A DNA stretch of 42,125 nucleotides. Source: Rhizobium sullae. Lineage in GTDB: Bacteria; Pseudomonadota; Alphaproteobacteria; Rhizobiales; Rhizobiaceae. The notes beneath the pieces were generated by a model, which made no database searches, was not told the DNA's origin, and saw only the letters and a program-made list of their open reading frames with translations. Shown here piece by piece: positions 8,284-15,833 of this stretch (position 1 is its first letter; each line of letters opens with the position of its first letter). The position numbers and the translations under genes were made by a program. The stretch is from the NCBI RefSeq assembly GCF_900169785.1, contig NZ_FWER01000051.1, positions 1 through 42,125 on the forward strand, read 5' to 3'.

Positions 8284-8686
8284 TGTCGCGGAGATACTGG
8301 TCGATCGCCGCTTTCATGATGACTGTCATCTTCAGATCATTTTCGTAAGCGGCCCGTTCCAGCCGCTTTTTCGTGTCGTAGTCCAACGGCACGTTGACGA
8401 AATGTTTCGATTCACGCTCGCGCGCACGTTTCAGGTCTCGTAGCCTGTTACGAGAGTTTTCCTGTTCCAGTGCTCGCTTCGTCACTCGCTCGCGGCGTTC
8501 GGTTTCGGTCGCGGGTGCAATGCGAGCAGCGGCTATCTCTTCAGTCTCCGCCGGCGTCGCGGCTGCGAGTGACGAAGACGATTGCTCCTCAGGAAGGCCG
8601 ACCTCCTGGGCTGGCCTATCCTGGCTCACCTTGGGCCGGCGCGGGGCAACGGCAAAATCAGAGATTGTCGTTTTTTCTTTAGCCAT
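8273..8686 (-). CDS. Ribbon-helix-helix DNA-binding protein, VirC2-like by position
   Basis: 137 aa from the ATG at 8686, chosen for the AAGGAGG directly upstream; the longer frame would run into parA. The N-terminal ~80 residues are low-complexity and charged (APRRPKVSQDRPAQ, AAATPAETEEIAAARIAP). The C-terminal ~45 residues have the pattern of a ribbon-helix-helix dimer: a short strand (KHFVNVPLDYDTKKRL) then two helices (ERAAYENDLKMTVIMKAAIDQYL). Its start overlaps the parA stop, so the two are translationally coupled. A ParA-type ATPase plus an RHH protein next to oriT matches either a ParA/ParG-type partition pair or Agrobacterium VirC1/VirC2, which recruits the relaxosome. The oriT position favours the latter. 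Confidence 0.65.
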   Translation of the reverse strand: MAKEKTTISDFAVAPRRPKVSQDRPAQEVGLPEEQSSSSLAAATPAETEEIAAARIAPATETERRERVTKRALEQENSRNRLRDLKRARERESKHFVNVPLDYDTKKRLERAAYENDLKMTVIMKAAIDQYLRDNGY

Positions 8687-9392
8687 TCGTGGCCTCCTTA
8701 GCGGAAGTCGCGAGCAGGCTCTCAATGTCAACAAGCAGCCTATGCACTTCCGCCCTTGCCTTCTTCACCGGCTCGGTCAATTCAAGCATCTGCAATGTCC
8801 CGTATCCATTGCGAACCTCACGATAACAGTTTCGTTCCAGCAGCTCCGTTTCCAGCAGGTAGGAGTCATATCCGTTTTCCCGGAGGTTCTGCACAAAAGG
8901 CCGGATCAATCGATATGCCTCAAGATTTCGCGCGGGGATCGTTAGGCGAGTGACGAAATTCGCCTGGGGAATCGCGCGCCCGATCTGGTCCGATACTTCC
9001 GCCGCCGCTTCGGCCGCTTCGCCAGCGGCTTTAATTTCGTCCTGGTTTGGCTGGATTGGCGTGAGGATCATGTCGGATCTTCGGATGATGGTATCGCGCA
9101 CGACGCTATCGGTACCGGGCGAATCCATCATCACCACTTCATACTTGTCAGCTTCGGCGTCGAGGATCTGCTGGATCGAATTTTGACGCGCAGCCGTCAC
9201 CAAATCGATGCCATCAGGGATGTTGTCCTTCGCCGCACAACGCTTCCACCATTCTTGAAGGTTCTGCCTCCCGTCAGCATCGATGAGCAGGACACGCTTT
9301 CCTTGCAGAGCATATTCCCCAGCGACCAGGATAACAGCCGTCGTCTTGCCCGCACCGCCTTTGCCGCTCACGGCAGAAATTGAAAGTGGCAT
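8679..9392 (-). CDS. ParA/VirC1-like P-loop ATPase
   Basis: 237 aa. The deviant Walker A GKGGAGKTT is at 10-18, the switch region VLLIDADGRQNLQEWW at 34-49 and MMDSPG at about 89-94, all hallmarks of ParA/MinD ATPases. The DADGRQNLQEWWKRCA segment and the short length without an N-terminal DNA-binding domain resemble Agrobacterium VirC1 (from memory), a ParA homologue that binds overdrive and assembles the VirD2 relaxosome. It lies divergent from mobC and the relaxase, as virC is divergent from virD on Ti plasmids. A plasmid partition role together with the RHH protein is the main alternative. The 27-bp inverted repeat starts 70 bp upstream of the ATG and could be its operator or centromere. 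Confidence 0.8.
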   Translation of the reverse strand: MPLSISAVSGKGGAGKTTAVILVAGEYALQGKRVLLIDADGRQNLQEWWKRCAAKDNIPDGIDLVTAARQNSIQQILDAEADKYEVVMMDSPGTDSVVRDTIIRRSDMILTPIQPNQDEIKAAGEAAEAAAEVSDQIGRAIPQANFVTRLTIPARNLEAYRLIRPFVQNLRENGYDSYLLETELLERNCYREVRNGYGTLQMLELTEPVKKARAEVHRLLVDIESLLATSAKEATNG

Positions 9393-9461
9393 GTTTGCTC
9401 GATACCTCCGTCTGCCAGTCCAAAGTCAATCCCAGTCCGGATTTTTTGATCAGTGGGCGTT

Positions 9462-9562
9462 TAGTACATTTCCACATGCTGTGAAAAAGCTGCCACAGCC
9501 AGGCTCAACACGGTGCTGAAATGGAATGTGAACCATTTTTCACAGCATGTGGAAATGTACTA
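9462..9562. repeat. Perfect 27-bp inverted repeat with 47-bp spacer
   Basis: The left arm 9462-9488 and right arm 9536-9562 are exact reverse complements over 27 bases (core TTTCCACATGCTGTGAAAAA). The central 47 bp contain no gene. It lies 70 bp upstream of parA, inside the oriT gap. It may be an operator or partition site for the ParA/RHH pair, or a cruciform at the transfer origin. Perfect identity of both arms suggests selection or recent origin. Confidence 0.85.
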
Positions 9563-9579
9563 GAAAAACTCGCTATGTC

Positions 9580-9651
9580 CACACGTTATTGAAATGTCGA
9601 AATATCACACGTGCAAGATCGTGTGCCTAAGTCGTGTGTTTTTCTCGTGTG
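9580..9651. repeat. CACACG/CGTGTG cluster with 13-bp phasing and an overdrive-like core
   Basis: CGTGTG occurs at 9620-9625, 9633-9638 and 9646-9651, exactly 13 bp apart and each preceded by T, and the complement CACACG occurs at 9580-9585 and 9606-9611. Within it TAAGTCGTGTGTTTTT (9628-9643) resembles the octopine Ti overdrive core, which I recall as beginning TAAGTCGCTGTGT, less two bases. Overdrive is bound by VirC1. Iteron-like replication or partition repeats are an alternative. Confidence 0.55.
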
Positions 9652-9697
9652 GGAACGGCCGCCGATGCTCCGCGCTCTATATCGCGGATAGCGACTT

Positions 9698-9731
9698 CTC
9701 CGGGGTTCTGCCGAAGTGGTGAACCCCGGAG
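9698..9731. repeat. 11-bp perfect hairpin in the oriT gap
   Basis: CTCCGGGGTTC (9698-9708) and GAACCCCGGAG (9721-9731) pair perfectly around a 12-base loop. No U-tract follows on either strand, so a simple terminator is unlikely. It may be a structural element of the transfer origin. TCCCTAGCGG is also directly repeated nearby at 9794-9803 and 9830-9839. Confidence 0.6.
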
Positions 9732-9977
9732 CCGCGTGAAAGGCCGTCTGTGCCCCCCCTCGCACGCAAGCTGCAAGGGCGTAGAGCGCAGCGTCCCTAG
9801 CGGCTGAGTACGAGGGGCACACAAAGGCCTCCCTAGCGGTCTTCGGATGTGAACCCTGGTGAGCGTTTCAATGAATAAAAACCGGGACGTTAGGCCCGGT
9901 GCCAGCAAAGTCAAAGGGCCGAGCGGAGCGAGGCCATCTCGAAGTTGTCTAGTCGAACTTCACGTTGTTATTGAGTA

Positions 9978-10013
9978 TGGCAGGATACGGAAAATTGTGC
10001 TACGCCATTTTCC
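9978..10013 (-). other. Predicted oriT nic site, T-DNA-border-like
   Basis: TGGCAGGATA (9978-9987) is identical to the first ten bases of the Ti plasmid T-DNA border as I recall it, and its complement TATCCTGCC fits the IncP/VirD2 consensus YATCCTG^Y. Cleavage would fall on the minus strand between 9981 and 9980. A 7-bp inverted repeat, GGAAAAT (9989-9995) and ATTTTCC (10007-10013), follows on the border side. It lies 87 bp upstream of mobC and the VirD2-like relaxase, where such origins usually sit. Confidence 0.7.
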
Positions 10014-10073
10014 AACAATCGACGGACGAGCCCTCGATGTCTGTCGCAAGCGCCAGTAGGGGATCCAAAGGGC

Positions 10074-10475
10074 ATGGATGACGTGAAATTCGACGTCCGG
10101 CTTGAGCCGGAGAAGAAAGAGCGGACCGTGCATGCCCGCATTACCGCCGATGAGTACGCGGCGCTCGAGGAAGCCGCGAAGGCGGCTGACATGACGGTAT
10201 CAGGTTTCTTCCGATCGCTGACGCTTGAGGGCGCAGGCGTGCGGCCGATCATGACCAAGGACGACCGGCTGGTTATGGCGATGTTGCTGGAGGACATGCG
10301 CATGATCGGCGTGAACCTGAACCAGGTAGCGCGGGCGCTGAACAGCGGCCGGGGTGTTGATCCGAGCGAACTCGACATCAATCTAGCGAATGTGCAGCGG
10401 GTACAGGCGGCGGTAATGACCGAGTTGCGAGCCTTGACGAAACGGGCGGGTCATCAGCGGCGCGGCGGGGGCTGA
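10074..10475 (+). CDS. mobC: MobC-like relaxosome accessory protein
   Basis: 133 aa, starting at the ATG at 10074 behind an AAAGGG. Residues about 8-55 form a ribbon-helix-helix (RLEPEKKERTVHARITADEYAALEEAAKAADMTVSGFFRSL). Residues 80-125 carry the MobC signature (LEDMRMIGVNLNQVARALNSGRG). Such proteins bind beside nic and open the strands for the relaxase. It sits between the predicted nic site and the relaxase gene, whose start follows its stop by three bases, so the two genes are coupled. Confidence 0.8.
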   Translation: MDDVKFDVRLEPEKKERTVHARITADEYAALEEAAKAADMTVSGFFRSLTLEGAGVRPIMTKDDRLVMAMLLEDMRMIGVNLNQVARALNSGRGVDPSELDINLANVQRVQAAVMTELRALTKRAGHQRRGGG

Positions 10476-10478
10476 GCC

Positions 10479-12986
10479 TTGGAATTCTTCTTCGGCGCCT
10501 TCGCGAGCGAATGGGAACAGCGACGAGCGGCCCTGCTGCATGAGCTATCGTTTGGCGGCCGACGCCGATTGACGGCCGAGGAAGAGTTGCGGAAGCGGAT
10601 GAAGGCCCTGGCCGAGCTTGGCGCGGCGGGTGGCGGAGGAAGCGGCGGGAGTAGCACGGCGCCAAAAATGCGCAAGGCGGCAAGGACTGCCCACCACGCG
10701 GCGGCAAGAGCCTCCTCCGCAGCACGGCCGATGCAGGTCCGGCTTACAGCGGTGGCGCAGGGGAGCCAGCCAGCCGTCGTTAAGATGGCGTCTTATGGCG
10801 GCGGCGCGCGGGTCGGCGCGATGCTTAATTACGTGTCACGCGGCGGCGATCTTTCCGTCGAGAACGAGAACGGCGAACGGCTTCGAAGCCGCGAGGATCT
10901 TGCCGGTATTCGTGCGGATTGGGATCATCTTTTCCAGAACCGGGCGGAAAGCCGGGACATCGGCGGCTTCACGGTAGAGATCGCTGCTACGGCTTTCGCG
11001 ACCGACGATCAGATGCATGAGTTCGTCAGAAATGGCCTGACGAGCGGCTTTGGCGATCGGCGCTTTGCCTATGCGGTCGAAAAGAATGCCGACGGCTCAT
11101 TGACCGTGCAAGGCGTCGTGGTGCTCCGGAGTGGGCAGGGCGAGCGACTTACGGGTGACGAGAAGGCGGCCGGTATTATTCAGTCTCGATACGATTCCAG
11201 CGCGGCGGCAAGCGAAGCGGCCGCGCGGTTTTCGTTTCAAGGTTACGGGAATGGCGTCGAGTACGGCGCGACCAAGTTGCGTGACTTGGTCGCTCGTCAC
11301 GGCGGCGATGTCCGTGACGATCGCGGTCGGCCTGTCGCGGATGAAAAGAGCGCTGGCGACCTGGTGCAAAAAGAATGGCGCGGAGATCTTCACAGCAGAA
11401 AGGGCCGCGACGTGATGCACCTCATCATGTCGGCCCGGGCCGGGACGGATGTTGCGGCCTTCGAAGGTGCCGTGCGCGATTTTCTGGCGGATCAATTCGC
11501 CGGCCATCGTTATGTGTTCGCGATGCACGATCCGGCCAATGATCCGAAAGAGGCAGGGGAGGGGGGTAAGCGGCCGCACGTTCACGCCCACGCGATTATC
11601 ACCATGAAATCGGAATCCGGTGATCGGATCGAGACGACGCCGGCAGTTTTTCGGCAATGGCGGGCGGCGATGGCGGAAAAGGCCCGGGATCATGGTATTG
11701 CCATGGAAATGACCGATCGCCGGGAGTTCGCAAGCCCGCCGGCCTACACGCGCAACCAGGTGCGGCCCGTCAATAGGGAAGGGCGGACAGAGCATATCGG
11801 CACGAGCGCGGCGGCGCAGGCGCGATATGACGCCAAGCGGGCCGGCCGGAGAACCGTCGCCAAGAGCGATAGGAGCCGCGAGTATACCGTAAAGGCTAAG
11901 CAGAGTTGGCAAAAGATTGCCCTCGCGAGCGGAGATCAGCGTATTGTCGCTTATGCCGCTCAGCAGCAAGACCAGCTGGTTTCCGGGATTTCTACCGGAC
12001 AGGTTGAAAGCAACTCCAATATTGTGCGCGCAGAATTCGGGTCAAAATTCCGCGCCAATCTGGTAACATTGCAGAAACTGGTTTTGGAGGGTGACGAATT
12101 ACGTGAGACATCGAGGGTAGAATTCGAGGCGTATGAAAAAAAGGTCGAAACGGCCTTGTTCAAGTTGGAGCGCAGCGTTGGGCCGGACGATCGCAGCGAC
12201 TTTGACGAAGTAGCGAACCTGGCGCGGGAACATGTCAATCAACGGCGCGAGCTCGTGCAGCTTTACGAGCAGCGCAACGAGGCTATGGCCGAGCAGGGTA
12301 ACGATGATCAGCGGCCAGATCGGCGCGATGAAGTGAACGAGCAGTGGGAAGCTGCAGTCGCCAAGCACGGTGAAGCGGTTGTTGAAGCCGCGAATGAAGT
12401 CCTGATGGAGATTGACGCCACGACTTCTATGCTGGCTGATCTTGAGAGGCCGGAACCGAGGCACGATCCTGAAACCGGTGTCTACACATACACCGTTGGC
12501 GAAAAGGAACGTGAAGAGACCGAGCAGTTGCGGGCGAAGATCGAGCAGCAGCACGACGAAGCGATTTCGCGCGCTGCGCGTCTTGCGATCGAGGGCAACA
12601 CCTACATTCGTGAGGTGGCCGAGCAGGATCCGGATCTGCAGCGCGCGATCGATCAGGCCGAGAAGGATACGCGGTGGCCGGAGGAAGAAAAGAACAAGAC
12701 CCCGACCAATGTCGATGCGACCGACGAGCAGCAACGCGATCTTCGCCAGGAGGAGCCGGATCGACAGCCAAACGACCCGGATGCTCGCGAGGCTCACGAG
12801 CTGGCTTCAGCAGTCGACGCTACAAATCGTCTGCAAGATCGGGTAAACAAGGACAAGGAAGCCGCGCAGCGCGGCGGAGAGACAACACGGACCGACCCCG
12901 CACAACAGCATATTCCTCGTCTTGAGGAGCTGGAGCGGGAAGAATTGGAAAAGAGGGAACGCGACCGCGACGACCGGGAACGTTAG
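10479..12986 (+). CDS. VirD2-like (MOBP-type) relaxase with long charged C-terminal tail
   Basis: 835 aa from a TTG at 10479; ATG codons further in (about residue 85) are alternatives. Motif I is MLNYVSRGGDL with predicted catalytic Tyr118, matching the QYLSRKG region of VirD2. The metal-binding histidines are HD at 350-351 and PHVHAHAII at 366-374 (H367, H369, H371). The enzyme should nick one strand at oriT, stay bound to the 5' end and pilot it through the VirB/D4 channel. Residues 1-80 form an unusual Arg/Gly/Ala-rich leader. Residues about 470-835 are a Glu/Gln/Arg-rich helical tail ending RDRDDRER, suited to a positively charged secretion signal. It is about twice the length of VirD2; the function of the central tail is unknown. 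Confidence 0.85.
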   Translation: MEFFFGAFASEWEQRRAALLHELSFGGRRRLTAEEELRKRMKALAELGAAGGGGSGGSSTAPKMRKAARTAHHAAARASSAARPMQVRLTAVAQGSQPAVVKMASYGGGARVGAMLNYVSRGGDLSVENENGERLRSREDLAGIRADWDHLFQNRAESRDIGGFTVEIAATAFATDDQMHEFVRNGLTSGFGDRRFAYAVEKNADGSLTVQGVVVLRSGQGERLTGDEKAAGIIQSRYDSSAAASEAAARFSFQGYGNGVEYGATKLRDLVARHGGDVRDDRGRPVADEKSAGDLVQKEWRGDLHSRKGRDVMHLIMSARAGTDVAAFEGAVRDFLADQFAGHRYVFAMHDPANDPKEAGEGGKRPHVHAHAIITMKSESGDRIETTPAVFRQWRAAMAEKARDHGIAMEMTDRREFASPPAYTRNQVRPVNREGRTEHIGTSAAAQARYDAKRAGRRTVAKSDRSREYTVKAKQSWQKIALASGDQRIVAYAAQQQDQLVSGISTGQVESNSNIVRAEFGSKFRANLVTLQKLVLEGDELRETSRVEFEAYEKKVETALFKLERSVGPDDRSDFDEVANLAREHVNQRRELVQLYEQRNEAMAEQGNDDQRPDRRDEVNEQWEAAVAKHGEAVVEAANEVLMEIDATTSMLADLERPEPRHDPETGVYTYTVGEKEREETEQLRAKIEQQHDEAISRAARLAIEGNTYIREVAEQDPDLQRAIDQAEKDTRWPEEEKNKTPTNVDATDEQQRDLRQEEPDRQPNDPDAREAHELASAVDATNRLQDRVNKDKEAAQRGGETTRTDPAQQHIPRLEELEREELEKRERDRDDRER

Positions 12987-12992
12987 GCTATC

Positions 12993-13202
12993 ATGAAAGA
13001 CAACCGTCACGACTATATCTATCAGACCACTGACCCTAAGAGTGATGAAGCTGTCGGGACGATGATTTTTGCGGTCATGGTCCTCGTTGGCATTCTTTAT
13101 ATCCTTCAACTGATCTTTGAGACGGTCGAAGGGTGGTACTATGCCGCTATGAATTGGGCGAGTGAAACGGCGGCCTATGTCGCCAGCTTTTGGCCGTTCT
13201 AG
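12993..13202 (+). CDS. Small membrane protein downstream of the relaxase
   Basis: 69 aa. A polar N-terminus (MKDNRHDYIYQTTDPKSDEA) precedes a clear membrane span at about 23-44 (TMIFAVMVLVGILYILQLIF) and an aromatic C-terminus. It begins six bases after the relaxase stop and ends four bases before the convergent minus-strand gene. The ribosome site is weak, so expression probably depends on coupling with the relaxase. No family recognised; a role in docking the relaxosome to the membrane is positional inference. Confidence 0.6.
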   Translation: MKDNRHDYIYQTTDPKSDEAVGTMIFAVMVLVGILYILQLIFETVEGWYYAAMNWASETAAYVASFWPF

Positions 13203-13206
13203 CGCT

Positions 13207-13716
13207 TCATTCCTTGAGGTCGGCGTCAAGCATTCCGGCCTCATACCATCGGCCGTCAGCGGATATCGATCGTTCCCAACAGCCCCTCTCGAAAAGCGGC
13301 GTATTTTCAGGAAAATCCGCTACATAGAAGATCATCGGCGACGGCCAGGACGGCTTTGTCGCTCTCTCCAAGAGCGTAAAATAGCCCTGATCAGTCTGGC
13401 AGATTGTGTCATATCGCTCCGACTGGTTTCCGTCTTTAAGACCAATCAGATATGCGTGCGCCATGTCGAAGCTCTGGTGCCGGCGAACGACGACGGAATA
13501 TCGATCGCCGGAGGCGATCGACCGAACCTGCTTCATTTCGACAAGATCCGGGTAGGCCGAGCGATCTGGAGAAAGAGTGTAGTGCACCTGGTCGCGAAGC
13601 GCCGCTCGATAGATTCTGGGAAACGTAATGCTCAGCGGTGTGCAAATCACGTCGGCCGAAGATGCAGCATTAGGGAAGGTGATTACATTCGTCATTGCGT
13701 GCGCCCAACATATCAT
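13207..13716 (-). CDS. Conserved-looking hypothetical protein after virD4
   Basis: 169 aa from an ATG at 13716 that overlaps the virD4 stop by four bases (ATGA). The ATG at 13695 (MTNVITFPN, 162 aa) is the alternative start. It is soluble with no signal peptide and has mixed alpha/beta character (RYSVVVRRHQSFDMAHAYLIGLKDG, YFTLLERATKPSWPSPMIFYVADFPENTPLFERG). I do not recognise a domain. As the last gene of the minus-strand T4SS transcript it may be a coupling-protein partner or plasmid-borne accessory factor. Confidence 0.55.
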   Translation of the reverse strand: MICWAHAMTNVITFPNAASSADVICTPLSITFPRIYRAALRDQVHYTLSPDRSAYPDLVEMKQVRSIASGDRYSVVVRRHQSFDMAHAYLIGLKDGNQSERYDTICQTDQGYFTLLERATKPSWPSPMIFYVADFPENTPLFERGCWERSISADGRWYEAGMLDADLKE

Positions 13717-15833
13717 TCGGCGGAAATTCCGACCTCTAACGGGTCCGGAACCGTGGCGGAAAAGATGTCGAGATAATTTCGGCGCTTCGTCGGGGATTGG
13801 TCGCCAAGCTTTTCGACTTTTCGCGCCACGGATTCTTTCAGGCGCTCAGCACTCGGCTTCAATCCGTCCTCGACGGCCTTGATCCTGTCTTCGACCGCAG
13901 TAACGTTCTCTTTCGCGTTCTCAGCACCACCACCGGAAGCCCTCTTTGCGGGCTTTGCGCATAGTGCTTTCTTGTTGACGGTTCGGCCGTTGGCGGCCGG
14001 TGTCGACGCTTTCGTTTCCGGTTCTTTCTCTGGTGCGGCCGTAGTCGATGCTACGGGCGCTAGCGCCGGCGCTGCCGTTTTCGTGCCCGTACCGGCCACT
14101 GCAATCGGCTGAGGCTCCGCCTCTTCGGACGCTTGTCCGGCGCGCGCATATTCCGTTGTCGTCGCCGGCACTGGCTTTACCGGCAGATATTCTATCTGCG
14201 GAACTTCTGGAGTGTGGGCCTGCGAGAATGCTTCGGCCGATTTGAAGGGCTGCGTTTCGAAGAACCGCAACTTTTCTCCGAAAATCGGGCGCTGGCCTTC
14301 AATGAGAAGGATCATCTTCCTTTCCGGCATCTGCCGGATTTCCTGCGGCATCATCAGATCCCGCTCACGAATCTGCTCGACTTTTGTGCGCCGAGGCAGG
14401 CCCATGAGCTCGATTGTGCGCGATTCCGACTGGTAGCGGATCGTGCGCTTGCCAAGCGCTCGCGAAGCATATTCGGCAGTGGCCTGGTCATTGGCGCCGA
14501 GGACGAGCTGATAGCCGCAATTTCCAAGCAGCGAGTGACGCGACGTCTCGCCGTAAATCTCATCCAAGTTTTTGAGGTCTTGAATGATGAAGGCAAGCTT
14601 GATGTTGTAACCGGCGACGTAAGGCAGCTTGGTCATGATCTCGTCCATTTTCTTCAGCTGGCGAAACTCGTCGAGAAGGAAGTAGACGGGCAGGGAATTG
14701 GGATCGTGCTCGAGCGTCAGGATGTCCATCGTTTGCTGCACAAACAGCGTGAGGAGGGGGCGCAACAGGGTAATATCGGTGATGTTCGGTGCGAGGTAGA
14801 TCGAGATCGGCCGCCGTTTCATAGCGCGCAGATCCATGTCGGTGACATTTGTCGCCGCTTCGATTCGCTCATTCTTGAAAGGCCGCATGGCCTTTTGAAT
14901 GTCGAGCAATGCCGAGGCGGCGGCCCGTTCAGAAAGGGAAAGGTAGGAGTTAAAGCTCTCCATGGTGAACTTGGATAGGTAGGGCTCTTTCTCTTTGATG
15001 AACCTCATGAGAGCCTGCAGGTCGACACCGCTATTAAAGAACGAATTCACCTCTCCGAGATTGCGACGGTCCTTATAGAACGGGCTTTCCAACACATAGC
15101 TGATGGCGCCGGCCATCACCTGTTGGGCCGTCGCCTGCCACACGGAGTTTTCAGATTGGGTGTTTTCGGGGACGAGGATGCTCGCCATGTTCTGGATATC
15201 GGTCGTCCTGTTGCCGCGTTCCTGGCGAACGAAGTCCAAAGGATTGTAGCGGTTGGTCGATTCCGCCCCAGGGGCGAAGAGGAAAACCTGATTACCATTT
15301 CGGCGGCGATAGCCCGCCGTCGCCTTAAAAACCTCGCCTTTCAGATCGGTCACGATCATCGATCCGTGATGCATGAGGGCATTTGGAATGACGTAGCCAG
15401 CGCCTTTACCGGACCGAGTAGGGCCAATGATCAGATGATGACGATCATCTTTGATCCGCAGGACGTTGCGGCCGATACGCCCGAAAATATGGCCTTGCTT
15501 GCGAAACCACTTGCCGCGGCGAAGTGATGCGAGGTCTTGAAACGCCGCGTCACCGAGCGGGCTGCTTTGTGTCTTCAGACCGATGTAAGCGGCTAGGCCG
15601 GCAACCAGCACTGCTGGCAGCAATGAGCCGATCGCGACCCGTTGTAGCGACGGGCTGGTCCTGTAATGCCAAAACTGCTGAATTGGAGCGAATGGATTGC
15701 TCGTGATCGTCGTCTCGAGGATCCGTCCGTCTTTATAGAAGAGTTGCAGCCCGAGGCCGTAGCCGAGCATCCAGACGGCGAATGCGATGCCGACACAGAA
15801 GAGCAGATAAAAGGACTGATAGCCCTTACTCAT
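13713..15833 (-). CDS. virD4: Type IV coupling protein VirD4/TraG
   Basis: 706 aa. Two N-terminal membrane spans (about 5-30 and 66-85) precede the ATPase: Walker A GPTRSGKG at 137-144, VTDLKGEVF at 161-169 and Walker B LLDEF at 386-390. The family forms an inner-membrane hexamer that delivers the relaxase-DNA complex to the VirB channel. Residues about 555-705 are an extension beyond the conserved core: Ala/Pro/Glu-rich, then a charged possible coiled coil (ENVTAVEDRIKAVEDGLKPS). It may set substrate specificity. The start overlaps the virB11 stop by four bases. Confidence 0.93.
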   Translation of the reverse strand: MSKGYQSFYLLFCVGIAFAVWMLGYGLGLQLFYKDGRILETTITSNPFAPIQQFWHYRTSPSLQRVAIGSLLPAVLVAGLAAYIGLKTQSSPLGDAAFQDLASLRRGKWFRKQGHIFGRIGRNVLRIKDDRHHLIIGPTRSGKGAGYVIPNALMHHGSMIVTDLKGEVFKATAGYRRRNGNQVFLFAPGAESTNRYNPLDFVRQERGNRTTDIQNMASILVPENTQSENSVWQATAQQVMAGAISYVLESPFYKDRRNLGEVNSFFNSGVDLQALMRFIKEKEPYLSKFTMESFNSYLSLSERAAASALLDIQKAMRPFKNERIEAATNVTDMDLRAMKRRPISIYLAPNITDITLLRPLLTLFVQQTMDILTLEHDPNSLPVYFLLDEFRQLKKMDEIMTKLPYVAGYNIKLAFIIQDLKNLDEIYGETSRHSLLGNCGYQLVLGANDQATAEYASRALGKRTIRYQSESRTIELMGLPRRTKVEQIRERDLMMPQEIRQMPERKMILLIEGQRPIFGEKLRFFETQPFKSAEAFSQAHTPEVPQIEYLPVKPVPATTTEYARAGQASEEAEPQPIAVAGTGTKTAAPALAPVASTTAAPEKEPETKASTPAANGRTVNKKALCAKPAKRASGGGAENAKENVTAVEDRIKAVEDGLKPSAERLKESVARKVEKLGDQSPTKRRNYLDIFSATVPDPLEVGISAE

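Noticed and set aside
9620..9651. CRISPR-like array
   Set aside because: Unit is 13 bp with a 7-base constant part and no spacers; fits protein-binding repeats.
11097..12797. Two minus-strand ORFs (290 and 232 aa)
   Set aside because: Antisense to the relaxase, whose motifs are clear; no domains.
14133..14978. Plus-strand ORF (281 aa)
   Set aside because: Shadow of virD4.
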